NCBI GenBank assembly: GCA_015472025.1
Contig: BNHL01000001.1
Coordinates: 620,001 to 684,000 of the forward strand
Source: Cytophagales bacterium WSM2-2
Lineage (GTDB): Bacteria > Bacteroidota > Bacteroidia > Cytophagales > Cyclobacteriaceae
Length of the DNA: 64,000 bases
Reading direction: 5' to 3'
The stretch's first letter is position 1. Every line of letters starts with the position of its first letter. Both the position numbers and the translations under genes were made by a program. Shown here one piece after another: positions 33,546-41,267 of the stretch. Under the pieces are notes generated by a model. That model worked only from the letters and a program-made list of their open reading frames with translations, had not been told where the DNA came from and ran no database searches.

Positions 33546-33935
33546 ATGAACACAAAATTTATAATATCCTCTTCCGCGATTACGACAGGTCTTGCCGGAA
33601 TCGCTTTTACTTTTCTTCCTGAAGAAATCATCCAATTCACCCGGCTTGAGCAGCGACTCGAAATAATTGCGTTGCTTAAAATTGTCGGTGCGTTATATTT
33701 TTCTTTCGGCATAATCAACTGGATGAATCGTTCCCGTTTAATCGGTGGCATCTACAATAAACCACTCGCTACGGCCAATTTCTCTCATTTCTTTATTGTA
33801 GCTGTTTTTATGATTAAAGGCCTTCTTTTTTCTTCAACAATGATCTATTGGACCATTACGATTATTTATTCCTGTTATGCAGGGTTGTTCGGAATCATAA
33901 TGCTACGTCATCCAATAAAAGAAACTATAGCTTGA
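33546..33935 (+). CDS. small multi-pass membrane protein, unknown function
   Basis: ATG at 33546 gives 129 residues with about four hydrophobic helices: I-I-S-S-S-A-I-T-T-G-L-A-G-I-A-F-T-F-L-P at the N-terminus, then I-V-G-A-L-Y-F-S-F-G-I, F-I-V-A-V-F-M-I-K-G and I-Y-S-C-Y-A-G-L-F-G. I recognise no named family. The upstream open frame runs through the inverted-repeat element and is not considered coding. The gene ends 1 base before the convergent ssb stop. Confidence 0.6.
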   Translation: MNTKFIISSSAITTGLAGIAFTFLPEEIIQFTRLEQRLEIIALLKIVGALYFSFGIINWMNRSRLIGGIYNKPLATANFSHFFIVAVFMIKGLLFSSTMIYWTITIIYSCYAGLFGIIMLRHPIKETIA

Positions 33936-33936
33936 G

Positions 33937-34275
33937 TTACTTTTGCTTTCCACCCAATAAAACCAGGTCGTTGACATTAATCTCAGTAATGAATTTCTTC
34001 TCCCCCTTGTCAGTTTCGTAAGCACGGTGAACAAGTTTTCCTTCAATCGCGACTTCAATTCCTTTCTTTAAATACTGTTCAGCTATTTCAGCCAGCTTAC
34101 CCCAGATGACAAGATTATGCCATTGGGTGTCCTCCACTTTTTCTCCTTTAGTATTTTTGTAATAGTCAGTGGTGGCCATTGTAAAAGCTGCCTTCTTTTT
34201 GCCGCTAAAAGTTTTTACTTCCGGGTCTTTGCCTAAACGGCCGATAAGTTGTACGCTGTTTCTAAGGCTTCTCAT
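33937..34275 (-). CDS. ssb: single-stranded DNA-binding protein without acidic C-terminal tail
   Basis: ATG at 34275 gives 112 residues beginning M-R-S-L-R-N-S-V-Q-L-I-G-R-L-G-K-D-P-E-V. The OB-fold of SSB is complete (T-Q-W-H-N-L-V-I-W-G-K-L-A-E, L-K-K-G-I-E-V-A-I-E-G-K-L). It stops at L-L-G-G-K-Q-K, so the disordered linker and the D/E-rich F tip that recruits partner proteins in the main SSB are absent. It is probably an accessory SSB for plasmid-like DNA, competence or recombination. A housekeeping SSB must exist elsewhere. Confidence 0.88.
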   Translation of the reverse strand: MRSLRNSVQLIGRLGKDPEVKTFSGKKKAAFTMATTDYYKNTKGEKVEDTQWHNLVIWGKLAEIAEQYLKKGIEVAIEGKLVHRAYETDKGEKKFITEINVNDLVLLGGKQK

Positions 34276-34453
34276 AAGTTGGTAGGTTTGAATTTGCAAG
34301 CTATTTACCATGTTGGCGCTTGTATCATTCAACAACTTATCTTATGGCATTCATTTTTTTCTGATAAGCAATAATTCTTATCAGACTCATCCGTAAAGCC
34401 AACAGTTACTTCGACAGTTAGTATATTTAAATGTTCAAATTCTCGACCGAATC

Positions 34454-35125
34454 ATGACTTCAAAAGCAAAACTTATTGATGCCGAAGAAAAGGCCCTTCA
34501 TCTTTTTAATACGATTGAATCCCGTGGAATCATTGCTGCGGGCAAGTCAGAAAAAGAAATCAATACTGAAATATTCAACCTGGCATTCGAGCTGTTTGGC
34601 ATTGAAAAATACTGGCATAAGCGAATCGTTCGCTCAGGATCCAACACATTGCGTCCTTATGATGAAAATCCACCAGACCTCGTAGTCCAAAAAGACGATA
34701 TCCTGTTTTTGGATTTCGGCCCCATATTCGAGGAGTGGGAAGCTGATTTCGGGCGCACGTATGTGATTGGAAACGATCCTTATAAAATCAAGCTCAAAAA
34801 TGATATTGAGAAGGCGTGGCATGAAGTGAAGGAGTGGTTTGAAAAACAATCCAAACTAACAGGAGCAGAATTTTACAAATACATTACTGAGGTTGCGAAA
34901 AAAATGGGCTGGGAATATGGAGGACCGCTGGCTGGTCATTTGATTGGTCAATTTCCGCACGAGCGACTGGAGAAAGGGAACTATAACCTGTACGTTCATC
35001 CTGAAAACCACAACGATATGTTTCTTCCTGACGCTCACGGAAATTCCCGTCACTGGATTCTGGAAATTCATTTTGTAGACAGATCAAAAGAAATTGGTGG
35101 TTTCTTCGAGCAACTCCTGGTTTAA
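34454..35125 (+). CDS. M24-family metallopeptidase (Xaa-Pro peptidase-like, single domain)
   Basis: The protein has 223 residues, only the catalytic pita-bread domain. Metal ligands can be placed: Asp in L-F-L-D-F-G-P, Asp in W-E-A-D-F-G-R, His in Q-F-P-H-E or G-H-L-I-G, Glu in W-I-L-E-I-H-F, and Glu in F-F-E-Q-L-L. The N-terminal domain of full aminopeptidases P is missing. It may hydrolyse small Xaa-Pro or amino-acyl substrates in the cytoplasm. Single gene; its upstream region shares 178 bases with the divergent ssb. Confidence 0.85.
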   Translation: MTSKAKLIDAEEKALHLFNTIESRGIIAAGKSEKEINTEIFNLAFELFGIEKYWHKRIVRSGSNTLRPYDENPPDLVVQKDDILFLDFGPIFEEWEADFGRTYVIGNDPYKIKLKNDIEKAWHEVKEWFEKQSKLTGAEFYKYITEVAKKMGWEYGGPLAGHLIGQFPHERLEKGNYNLYVHPENHNDMFLPDAHGNSRHWILEIHFVDRSKEIGGFFEQLLV

Positions 35126-35212
35126 GCCAAAAGAAAAAATCGAGAACTGTCCGGATTCCTGACCTTCGATTGTTATTGAGTCAAATATCAGTAACAACTA
35201 AAAACAAATTTT

Positions 35213-35566
35213 ATGGATGAATTCATGTTGATTTTCAGGCATGAGGACGGTGCAAAGGTTGCATCTCCGGAGCAGATTCAGGTTTGGATGAAACAGACGA
35301 TGGACTGGATCGGGGGAATAGCTGCACAAAACAAGTTCAGTGGTGGCAACGGACTGCCCTTTGACGATGCAAAAGTGGTCCATCATAAAAATGTAGTGAC
35401 CAACGGCCCCTTTGGCGACATCAAGGAAACAATCGGCGGCTATATTATTGTAAAGGCCGCTTCATCAGATGAAGCCGTTGAGTTTGCCAAAGGCTGCCCC
35501 GTTTTGCAAGGCGAAGGCAATACCGTGGAAGTCAGAAAAATTGCAAGGCGCGATGGTATTCATTAA
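35213..35566 (+). CDS. YCII/DGPF-domain protein
   Basis: The protein has 117 residues with the YCII-related fold (ferredoxin-like) and the motif N-G-P-F-G-D-I-K-E-T-I-G-G-Y, the DGPF signature slightly altered (N for D). YCII proteins are small oxidoreductase-like or dehydratase-like enzymes without a settled function. DGPF proteins are known companions of C-terminally extended ECF sigma factors (group ECF42), and such a sigma gene follows two genes downstream. Gap to the next gene is 3 bases. Confidence 0.88.
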   Translation: MDEFMLIFRHEDGAKVASPEQIQVWMKQTMDWIGGIAAQNKFSGGNGLPFDDAKVVHHKNVVTNGPFGDIKETIGGYIIVKAASSDEAVEFAKGCPVLQGEGNTVEVRKIARRDGIH

Positions 35567-35569
35567 GTC

Positions 35570-35996
35570 ATGGAAAAATCCATTCGCATTAATTACCGGG
35601 CAGTGGTCACTACCGGGCTAGTGGCCTTCATTCTGAGTATTGCCTGGTATAGTCCTGCTTTATTTGGCGGCCTTTGGCTCAGGTACAGAAACGGTCCTCC
35701 ACCTGCCTCAGACTGGACGCTGACATTCGCTCCGCTTCGCGAACTTATCGCTTCGTATGTAGTGGCATTGCTAATTACAAGGCTCAGCCTGATGAGCAGC
35801 GGGAGCGCTGTTAAAATCATTTTCCTGCTCTGGATTGCATTTCATGGGATTGGAATGGCAGGTGCTGTGATCTGGGACAACATGCCGTGGCAACTGGCAG
35901 TCGTGCGCAGGTGACTGGCTTATGAAACTGATGTTCATGGCCATCGTGTTAAGCTGGTGGCATCGCAAATCAATTGTGAAAGTCATTGAACGATAA
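35570..35996 (+). pseudogene. DUF1761-like membrane protein with frameshift
   Basis: The in-frame part ends at a TGA at 35914 after 114 residues (A-W-Y-S-P-A-L-F-G marks DUF1761 near the N-terminus). If the C at 35906 is skipped, the frame continues A-G-D-W-L-M-K-L-M-F-M-A-I-V-L-S-W-W to a TAA at 35994-35996, exactly the expected last helix of the family. The joined product would be about 141 residues with four helices. The restored stop overlaps the TTG start of the sigma gene, as in an intact operon. It is either a recent frameshift or a sequencing error; a single-base change explains everything. Confidence 0.65.
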
Positions 35997-37236
35997 AGAG
36001 CTCATACCGCATCTTTTCAGAACAGAGTACAGCAAAATCACTGCTGTACTCTGTAAAGTTCTTGGCATCGATCACATTGCAACAGCCGAAGATATCGCCA
36101 GCGAGACGTTTGCTTTGGCCTACGAATCATGGACCTACAAAGGTATCCCTGAGAATCCGACTGCATGGCTTTACACCGTGGCCAAAAACAAAGCCAAAAA
36201 TCAAGTTATCCGGAAAGGTATTTTCAACGTAAAAATTGTAAAGAACCTGAAACAGTCAGGGAACGAAACCGACACTTTTGAAATTGATCTATCAACAAAG
36301 AATATTACTGATAGCCAACTGCAAATGCTCTTCGCGATATGCCATCCGTCCATTTCTATTGAAGCTCAAATCGGGTTGTCACTCCGAATCCTTTGTGGAT
36401 TTGGCATCGATGAAATTGCCAATGCATTTTTATCCAATGCAGAAACGATAGGCAAACGGCTGCAACGTGCCAAAGAAAAATTACGTGAGGAAAAAATTCA
36501 GATTGTGTTTCCAGGCGAGACTGAAATTGAAACTCGGCTGGAAACCGTTTTAAGAACACTTTATTTACTTTTCAATGAAGGATACTATTCTGAAAGTAAA
36601 GATGTTGTTCTGCGGGAAGACCTTTGCCTGGAAGCCATGCGACTAACTTATCTGCTCATCGAGAATGATCAAACCAATACGCCTGCAGTAAGCGCTTTAC
36701 TATCCCTGATGTGTTTTCACTCGTCCCGGTTTCCCGCAAGGAAAAATGAAAATGGCGAAATAATCCTGTACCAGGACCAAGATGAAAGTCTTTGGAACCG
36801 CGACCTGATTGCAAAGGGTTCTGAATTTCTTAAAAAAGCATCGCAAGGGAACACGGCTTCCAAGTACCATTACGAAGCGAGTATCGCGTATTGGCATACT
36901 TTTAAAAATGATTCCACTGAAAAATGGGAAAACATTCTTCAGTTGTACAACAAATTACTGTTTTTGGAATACTCACCCGTGGCTGCACTTAACAGGACGT
37001 TCGCGCTCTACAAAGCTCATGCTCATCTACCAGGTGATCTTGGGAAAAAACAAGCCATTGCCGAGGCTGAAAAACTTCAGCTGACTTCAAACCACTATTA
37101 TTTTACTTTACTTGGCATACTCTACCAGGGTCTTGATCAAAAAAAGTCCAGGGAAAACCTCGAAAAAGCCCTTACACTCGCCAAATCACAATCCGATAAA
37201 AAAACAATTACACGATATTTGGCATCTGATTGTTGA
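35986..37236 (+). CDS. ECF RNA polymerase sigma factor with C-terminal extension (ECF42-like)
   Basis: The protein has 416 residues from a TTG start (N-D-K-E-L-I-P-H-L-F). Region 2 (L-F-R-T-E-Y-S-K-I ... A-E-D-I-A-S-E-T-F-A-L-A, P-T-A-W-L-Y-T-V-A-K-N-K-A-K) and region 4 (G-F-G-I-D-E-I-A-N-A-F-L ... I-G-K-R-L-Q-R-A-K-E-K-L) lie in the first 170 residues. The long C-terminal part (L-Y-L-L-F-N-E-G-Y-Y-S-E-S, then helical repeats) is the DUF6596/TPR-like extension that regulates this ECF group without an anti-sigma factor. The DGPF gene upstream supports ECF42-like membership. Confidence 0.92.
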   Translation: MNDKELIPHLFRTEYSKITAVLCKVLGIDHIATAEDIASETFALAYESWTYKGIPENPTAWLYTVAKNKAKNQVIRKGIFNVKIVKNLKQSGNETDTFEIDLSTKNITDSQLQMLFAICHPSISIEAQIGLSLRILCGFGIDEIANAFLSNAETIGKRLQRAKEKLREEKIQIVFPGETEIETRLETVLRTLYLLFNEGYYSESKDVVLREDLCLEAMRLTYLLIENDQTNTPAVSALLSLMCFHSSRFPARKNENGEIILYQDQDESLWNRDLIAKGSEFLKKASQGNTASKYHYEASIAYWHTFKNDSTEKWENILQLYNKLLFLEYSPVAALNRTFALYKAHAHLPGDLGKKQAIAEAEKLQLTSNHYYFTLLGILYQGLDQKKSRENLEKALTLAKSQSDKKTITRYLASDC

Positions 37237-37241
37237 AATGA

Positions 37242-37760
37242 ATGCCAAGTCCGTTGCCGTATAAAGATTTCACACTAAAGGCTAAGATCAATTCAAGCGA
37301 GACGGAGAAAATTCTACACGCACTGAATGCTATCTATGTCGGGCTCGACAGGCAAATCGATTATTATTTTGAAACGAGCAGGGGTAAATTGAAATGGCGC
37401 GATGGAACAATTGAAAAGCTCATAACCCATTATGAACGGGTGACCGATTCAGGAATTGAGCGCACAACTGTTTTTCGTTACGACCTCAACCCAACTCAGG
37501 AACAGATCGATGAACTGCTTTTAAACCATAAAAAAATCGGTACGACACAAAAGGAAAGGAAAATCTATATCATCCGTAACATTAAGATTCACATTGATAA
37601 GCTTCCGAACCAGGAAGAATTTATCGAAATTGAAGCTATCGATCGTGGCAATAAGTTTACTATTGACGAGTTGAAAGCCCAATGTTTGGAATTGAAATCG
37701 AGACTTGGAATCCAAGACATTGACTTGATTCCGACGGGTTATCTGAAGACTGACAAATGA
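37242..37760 (+). CDS. CYTH-domain protein (class IV adenylate cyclase/thiamine-triphosphatase-like)
   Basis: The protein has 172 residues. The CYTH tunnel-fold pattern of alternating charged residues is visible: K-D-F-T-L-K-A-K near the start (family ExExK replaced by T-L-K-A-K), D-Y-Y-F-E, G-K-L-K-W-R-D, H-Y-E-R-V, and the late E-F-I-E-I-E-A-I-D-R-G. Family members act on triphosphates, and the replaced first motif may weaken catalysis. It starts 5 bases after the sigma gene, so it belongs to the same transcript. Confidence 0.82.
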   Translation: MPSPLPYKDFTLKAKINSSETEKILHALNAIYVGLDRQIDYYFETSRGKLKWRDGTIEKLITHYERVTDSGIERTTVFRYDLNPTQEQIDELLLNHKKIGTTQKERKIYIIRNIKIHIDKLPNQEEFIEIEAIDRGNKFTIDELKAQCLELKSRLGIQDIDLIPTGYLKTDK

Positions 37761-37818
37761 AGTTTCTACAGGCCCCGATTGATATGAAATCGAAACCTGG
37801 TATGAAAATATCTGAGTT

Positions 37819-38328
37819 ATGAGTAAAGAAGAAACCAAAGACCTGTTGAAATTTCTCAAGCCCTTTCCCGATGAAACAGAGACTGTTTTGTGGCTTCGTG
37901 ATTTTGTCTGGGATATGTATCCTACTGCCAACGAACTGATTTACGATAACTACAATGCGCTGGCGTTCGGGTGGTCACCGACCGATAAGGTAGGACATAC
38001 ATTCTGTTCCATAGCCGTGGGCCGAACAAGCAAAAATATCCACTTTGGGTTTTATTGGGGAAGTGAAATTGCCGATCCTGAAAAAAAACTGATCGGCGAA
38101 GGAAATCAATACCGGTATATCCTGGTGAAAGATGTTAAAGATTTCCCCAAAGCATATATGAAAAAGCTGGTGAAAGAGGCTTACCTCAATTCACTGGCCA
38201 AAGTGAAAGACCAAAAGCAGATCAAAGAAGGTACTACTGTAGTAAAATCGATCTCTCCCGTCAAGAGAGCAAAAAAGAATCCTCAAAAAAAGAAAGCAGT
38301 CAAAAAAGTGAGTCGGAAAAAGAAGTAG
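37819..38328 (+). CDS. DUF1801 (YdhG-like) protein with Lys-rich tail
   Basis: The protein has 169 residues. The core (F-L-K-P-F-P-D-E-T-E-T-V-L, Y-D-N-Y-N-A-L-A-F-G-W-S, H-I-H-F-G-F-like segment K-N-I-H-F-G-F-Y-W-G) belongs to DUF1801, a small fold with unknown reaction. The last 25 residues are strongly basic (K-K-N-P-Q-K-K-K-A-V-K-K-V) and may bind nucleic acid or be a flexible tail. It lies 58 bases after the CYTH gene and 19 before the DinB-like gene. Confidence 0.85.
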   Translation: MSKEETKDLLKFLKPFPDETETVLWLRDFVWDMYPTANELIYDNYNALAFGWSPTDKVGHTFCSIAVGRTSKNIHFGFYWGSEIADPEKKLIGEGNQYRYILVKDVKDFPKAYMKKLVKEAYLNSLAKVKDQKQIKEGTTVVKSISPVKRAKKNPQKKKAVKKVSRKKK

Positions 38329-38347
38329 TTTCGCGCAAATTTTGATT

Positions 38348-39172
38348 GTGACTCCCATTGAAGTACTGCATCTATTCCCTCTGCTCGACAAAAAACTGAT
38401 CGGGTTACTCAAGTCCCTTACTCCTGACGAATGGCAGATGCAAACTGTGGCCAAACTCTGGAAGGTAAAAGATGTTGCCGCTCATTTATTAGACGGGAAT
38501 ATCCGTACCCTCTCGATGCTCCGCGACAACTATTTTGGAGAGCAGGCTAACGCCAACTCCTACCAAGAGTTGGTCGATTACCTTAATCGTCTCAATGCAG
38601 ACTGGGTTAGAGCAATGAAACGGGTAAGTCCTGATATGCTTATTCTCCTTCATGAAATTACCGGGCCACTGTACTTCAGTTATTATAAATCACTCGATCC
38701 ATTTGGGAAGTCAGGTTTTTCGGTAGACTGGGCTGGAGAGAATGAAAGTAAAAACTGGATGCACATAGCGCGTGACTACACTGAAAAATGGCTTCATCAG
38801 CAACAAATCAGGGATGCCGTGAATAAACCGGAAATAATGACGCGTGAATTTTATTACCCATTCATCAATGTGTTTATGCTGGCTTTGCCTCACACTTATC
38901 GAAACATAGACGCTGAGGATGGTACTTCAATCAAAATTAAGGTCTCAACCGAGATTGGAGGATCGTGGCTTCTGACAAAACAGAATTCAAAATGGATGTT
39001 GGCTGAAAACTCCATTTCTAATTCAATAACTGAAATAACCATTGACCCTGAAACCGCGTGGAAACTTTTTTCGAAAAGTTGGCGTCCTGAACAAGTCTTG
39101 AACAAAGTTTCAATTACAGGGAATCAAAAGTTAGGTGAAGTGGCCCTGACCATGGTTTCCGTAATGGCCTGA
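38348..39172 (+). CDS. DinB/mycothiol-dependent maleylpyruvate-isomerase-like protein
   Basis: GTG at 38348 is preferred over a TTG two codons earlier and gives 274 residues starting T-P-I-E-V-L-H-L-F-P-L-L-D. The four-helix DinB-like core includes W-Q-M-Q-T-V-A-K-L-W-K-V-K-D-V-A-A-H-L-L-D, with the histidine that usually binds metal; a second half follows with an MDMPI-like C-terminal part (I-T-I-D-P-E-T-A-W-K-L-F). Such enzymes use low-molecular-weight thiols or act in detoxification; here the reaction is unknown. Last gene of the YCII/sigma cluster. Confidence 0.78.
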   Translation: MTPIEVLHLFPLLDKKLIGLLKSLTPDEWQMQTVAKLWKVKDVAAHLLDGNIRTLSMLRDNYFGEQANANSYQELVDYLNRLNADWVRAMKRVSPDMLILLHEITGPLYFSYYKSLDPFGKSGFSVDWAGENESKNWMHIARDYTEKWLHQQQIRDAVNKPEIMTREFYYPFINVFMLALPHTYRNIDAEDGTSIKIKVSTEIGGSWLLTKQNSKWMLAENSISNSITEITIDPETAWKLFSKSWRPEQVLNKVSITGNQKLGEVALTMVSVMA

Positions 39173-39204
39173 TTGTTTCATTAAGTTTTTAATACCTTTC
39201 GAAC

Positions 39205-39756
39205 ATGGATGACTTCCTGATTTTGGTGGATGAACACGACAAGCCGTGGGGAAAATTAGAAAAAGATCAGGTGCATCAATTAGGATTACTTCATCGGGCA
39301 TTTTCTGTCTTCATTTTCAATTCCAAAGGTGAATTGCTACTGCAGCAACGAGCTGAAGGAAAATATCATTCTGCCGGACTATGGACCAATACATGCTGCA
39401 GCCATCCACGGTACGGTGAAGAATTGAGCGAAGCCATTCCCCGGAGATTGGAAGAGGAAATGGGGATGAAAGTTTCCACACAATTTATTTTCAGTTTTAC
39501 TTATAAAGCGAAATTTGAAAACGGACTTACAGAACATGAGTTCGATCACGTATACTACGGTGTGAGCGATGAACTGCCCCATCCTAATCCGGCCGAGGTT
39601 AGCCAATGGAAATATGTCAGTATTAAGTCGCTTGAAGCTGATATCGCCTCCTCTCCAACACAATACACTGCCTGGTTGAAGATCTGCCTTCCCAGGCTTA
39701 CGGATTATCTTAAGACTTCTTCCATAAACGAGTCTTACCGCATTTCGGCCCCTTAG
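39205..39756 (+). CDS. idi: isopentenyl-diphosphate delta-isomerase, type I
   Basis: The protein has 183 residues of the Nudix superfamily. The active-site cysteine lies in T-N-T-C-C-S-H-P, the catalytic Glu in the E-L-S-E-A-I-P-R-R-L-E-E-E-M-G Nudix-like helix, and the Y-x-x-H substrate segment in H-E-F-D-H-V-Y. It interconverts IPP and DMAPP for isoprenoid synthesis (quinones, carotenoids, undecaprenol). It stands 32 bases after the DinB-like gene, probably with its own promoter. Confidence 0.95.
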   Translation: MDDFLILVDEHDKPWGKLEKDQVHQLGLLHRAFSVFIFNSKGELLLQQRAEGKYHSAGLWTNTCCSHPRYGEELSEAIPRRLEEEMGMKVSTQFIFSFTYKAKFENGLTEHEFDHVYYGVSDELPHPNPAEVSQWKYVSIKSLEADIASSPTQYTAWLKICLPRLTDYLKTSSINESYRISAP

Positions 39757-39824
39757 CCAGGATTTTACTAACAAAAAAATATTTTCTTAGCCATTTGTGT
39801 AACCGAATGGTTTCATTTTATATT

Positions 39825-39842
39825 TGTAACCGATCAGTTACA
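39825..39842. promoter_or_regulatory. operator candidate of the ArsR-family gene
   Basis: TGTAAC-CGATCA-GTTACA is a perfect 6-bp inverted repeat with a central GATC, ending 8 bases before the ATG of the regulator. A second half-site, GTGTAACCGA, starts at 39797, so GTAACCGA occurs twice, 27 bases apart. This fits autoregulation by a winged-helix dimer. Confidence 0.6.
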
Positions 39843-39850
39843 CAAAAAAA

Positions 39851-40213
39851 ATGAGAAGAGATGTTTTTCAGGCCATTGCCGACCCAACACGGAGGCAAAT
39901 CATCAATATGCTGGCAACGCAACGGCTTAACTTAAATGCGGTAGCTGAAAATTTTAATGTCAGCCGGCCTGCGATTTCCAAGCATATCAAAATTCTCACG
40001 GAGTGCGGGCTGATTGTCATTACGCAGCAGGGTCGTGAACGGCACTGCGAAGTGAGGTTGCAAAAGCTAAGTGAAGTGTCGGACTGGATTGAGCAGTACC
40101 GGCAGTTCTGGAATAAGAAACTGGATGCATTGGAAAACTATCTGAATCAACTGCAGGCAACAGAACGAAACAAGAAATCATCAAAACCTAAAAGACATGG
40201 CAGGAAAAAATGA
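39851..40213 (+). CDS. ArsR/SmtB-family regulator (winged helix)
   Basis: The protein has 120 residues starting M-R-R-D-V-F-Q-A-I-A-D-P-T-R-R-Q-I. The HTH is L-N-A-V-A-E-N-F-N-V-S-R-P-A-I-S-K-H-I-K-I-L, the wing Q-Q-G-R-E-R-H-C. The C-terminal half (W-I-E-Q-Y-R-Q-F-W-N-K-K-L-D) is the form that accompanies AHSA1 proteins. The next gene starts inside its last codons (17-base overlap) and codes for an AHSA1 protein, the usual arrangement of this regulator/partner pair. Confidence 0.92.
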   Translation: MRRDVFQAIADPTRRQIINMLATQRLNLNAVAENFNVSRPAISKHIKILTECGLIVITQQGRERHCEVRLQKLSEVSDWIEQYRQFWNKKLDALENYLNQLQATERNKKSSKPKRHGRKK

Positions 40214-40676
40214 AAGCACAACCGATCGCGAGATCAAAATCACAAGGGTATTCGATGCACCACGAAACCTCTTGTGGTCAGCCTGGACTGAGCAAAAACA
40301 TGTGATCAATTGGTGGGGACCAACCGGCTTTACCAATACCATCCATCAAATGGAAGTAAAGGCCGGAGGGGTTTGGGACTTTATCATGCATGGCCCGGAT
40401 GGGACGAACTATCCAAATAAAATTGTTTTCACGGAAGTTGTAAAACCGGAGTTATTAAAGTTCGACCATGGATCGGACAATCCAAATGATCCGGGACGCT
40501 TCAAAGTAACGGTCAACTTCAAAGTTATAGAAGGCAACAAGACCGAATTGACCATGCAGATGATTTTCCTTACCAAAGAAGCGCGCGATTTGGTTGTTGA
40601 AAAATATGGCGCCATTGAGGGCAATCGCCAGACCATGGCTCGCCTCGAAGAGTATTTAAAAACGATGACCCTTTAA
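40197..40676 (+). CDS. AHSA1/SRPBCC-family protein
   Basis: The protein has 159 residues with the Bet v1-like hydrophobic-cavity fold: I-K-I-T-R-V-F-D-A-P-R-N-L-L-W-S-A-W-T-E and W-W-G-P-T-G-F-T-N at the N-terminus, M-A-R-L-E-E-Y-L near the end. It overlaps the ArsR gene by 17 bases and is followed after 12 bases by a RibD-C-type reductase. Members of this family bind small hydrophobic compounds or help with detoxification; the ligand is unknown. Confidence 0.9.
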   Translation: MAGKNESTTDREIKITRVFDAPRNLLWSAWTEQKHVINWWGPTGFTNTIHQMEVKAGGVWDFIMHGPDGTNYPNKIVFTEVVKPELLKFDHGSDNPNDPGRFKVTVNFKVIEGNKTELTMQMIFLTKEARDLVVEKYGAIEGNRQTMARLEEYLKTMTL

Positions 40677-40688
40677 AAACAAAATGAT

Positions 40689-41252
40689 ATGAGAAAACTG
40701 GTTCTATTTATGCACATGTCCCTAGATGGATTTGTAGCCGGTCCGAATGGAGAAATGGATTGGATACATGTAGACGATGAGCTTTTCGACTATGCAGGCA
40801 ACCGTACCAACGAAGCTGACCTGGCACTATACGGTCGTGTTACTTACCAGATGATGGAAGGTTATTGGCCAACAGCAGCCGATCAACCCAATCCGAGTAA
40901 ACACGATATAGAACACTCGACCTGGTATAACAAGGTCAAGAAAATAGTGTTGTCTAAAACACTCGATGAATCGAAGCTTAAAAACACGAAAGTCGTCAGT
41001 GGAAACCTCGCCAAAGAAATTGGCAAGATCAAAAATGACATTGGCAGCGAGATCATCATTTTCGGGAGTCCGTCTGCGGGGCACGCATTGATGGCCGAAA
41101 ACCTGATCGATGAGTTCTGGGTCTTTGTAAATCCGATGGTACTTGGAAAGGGAGTCCCGATGTTCAAGAACTCGAATATCAAATTGAAGCTACTCACTTG
41201 CAAACAGATGAATTCTGGCGTGGTATGCTTTCATTATGAAAGGATAGTATAA
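40689..41252 (+). CDS. dihydrofolate-reductase-like protein (RibD C-terminal domain)
   Basis: The protein has 187 residues. The RibD-C/DHFR-like fold is shown by M-H-M-S-L-D-G-F-V-A-G-P-N-G, A-L-Y-G-R-V-T-Y-Q-M-M, I-I-F-G-S-P-S-A-G-H and the end F-H-Y-E-R. It probably uses NADPH on an unknown substrate. It lies in the ArsR/AHSA1 operon, 12 bases after the previous stop and 15 before the next start. Confidence 0.9.
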   Translation: MRKLVLFMHMSLDGFVAGPNGEMDWIHVDDELFDYAGNRTNEADLALYGRVTYQMMEGYWPTAADQPNPSKHDIEHSTWYNKVKKIVLSKTLDESKLKNTKVVSGNLAKEIGKIKNDIGSEIIIFGSPSAGHALMAENLIDEFWVFVNPMVLGKGVPMFKNSNIKLKLLTCKQMNSGVVCFHYERIV

Positions 41253-41267
41253 CAAAAAACAAAACTT

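Noticed and set aside
37521-37931. 136-codon minus-strand frame across the CYTH/DUF1801 junction
   Set aside because: Overlaps two genes with clear domains and has no recognisable feature.
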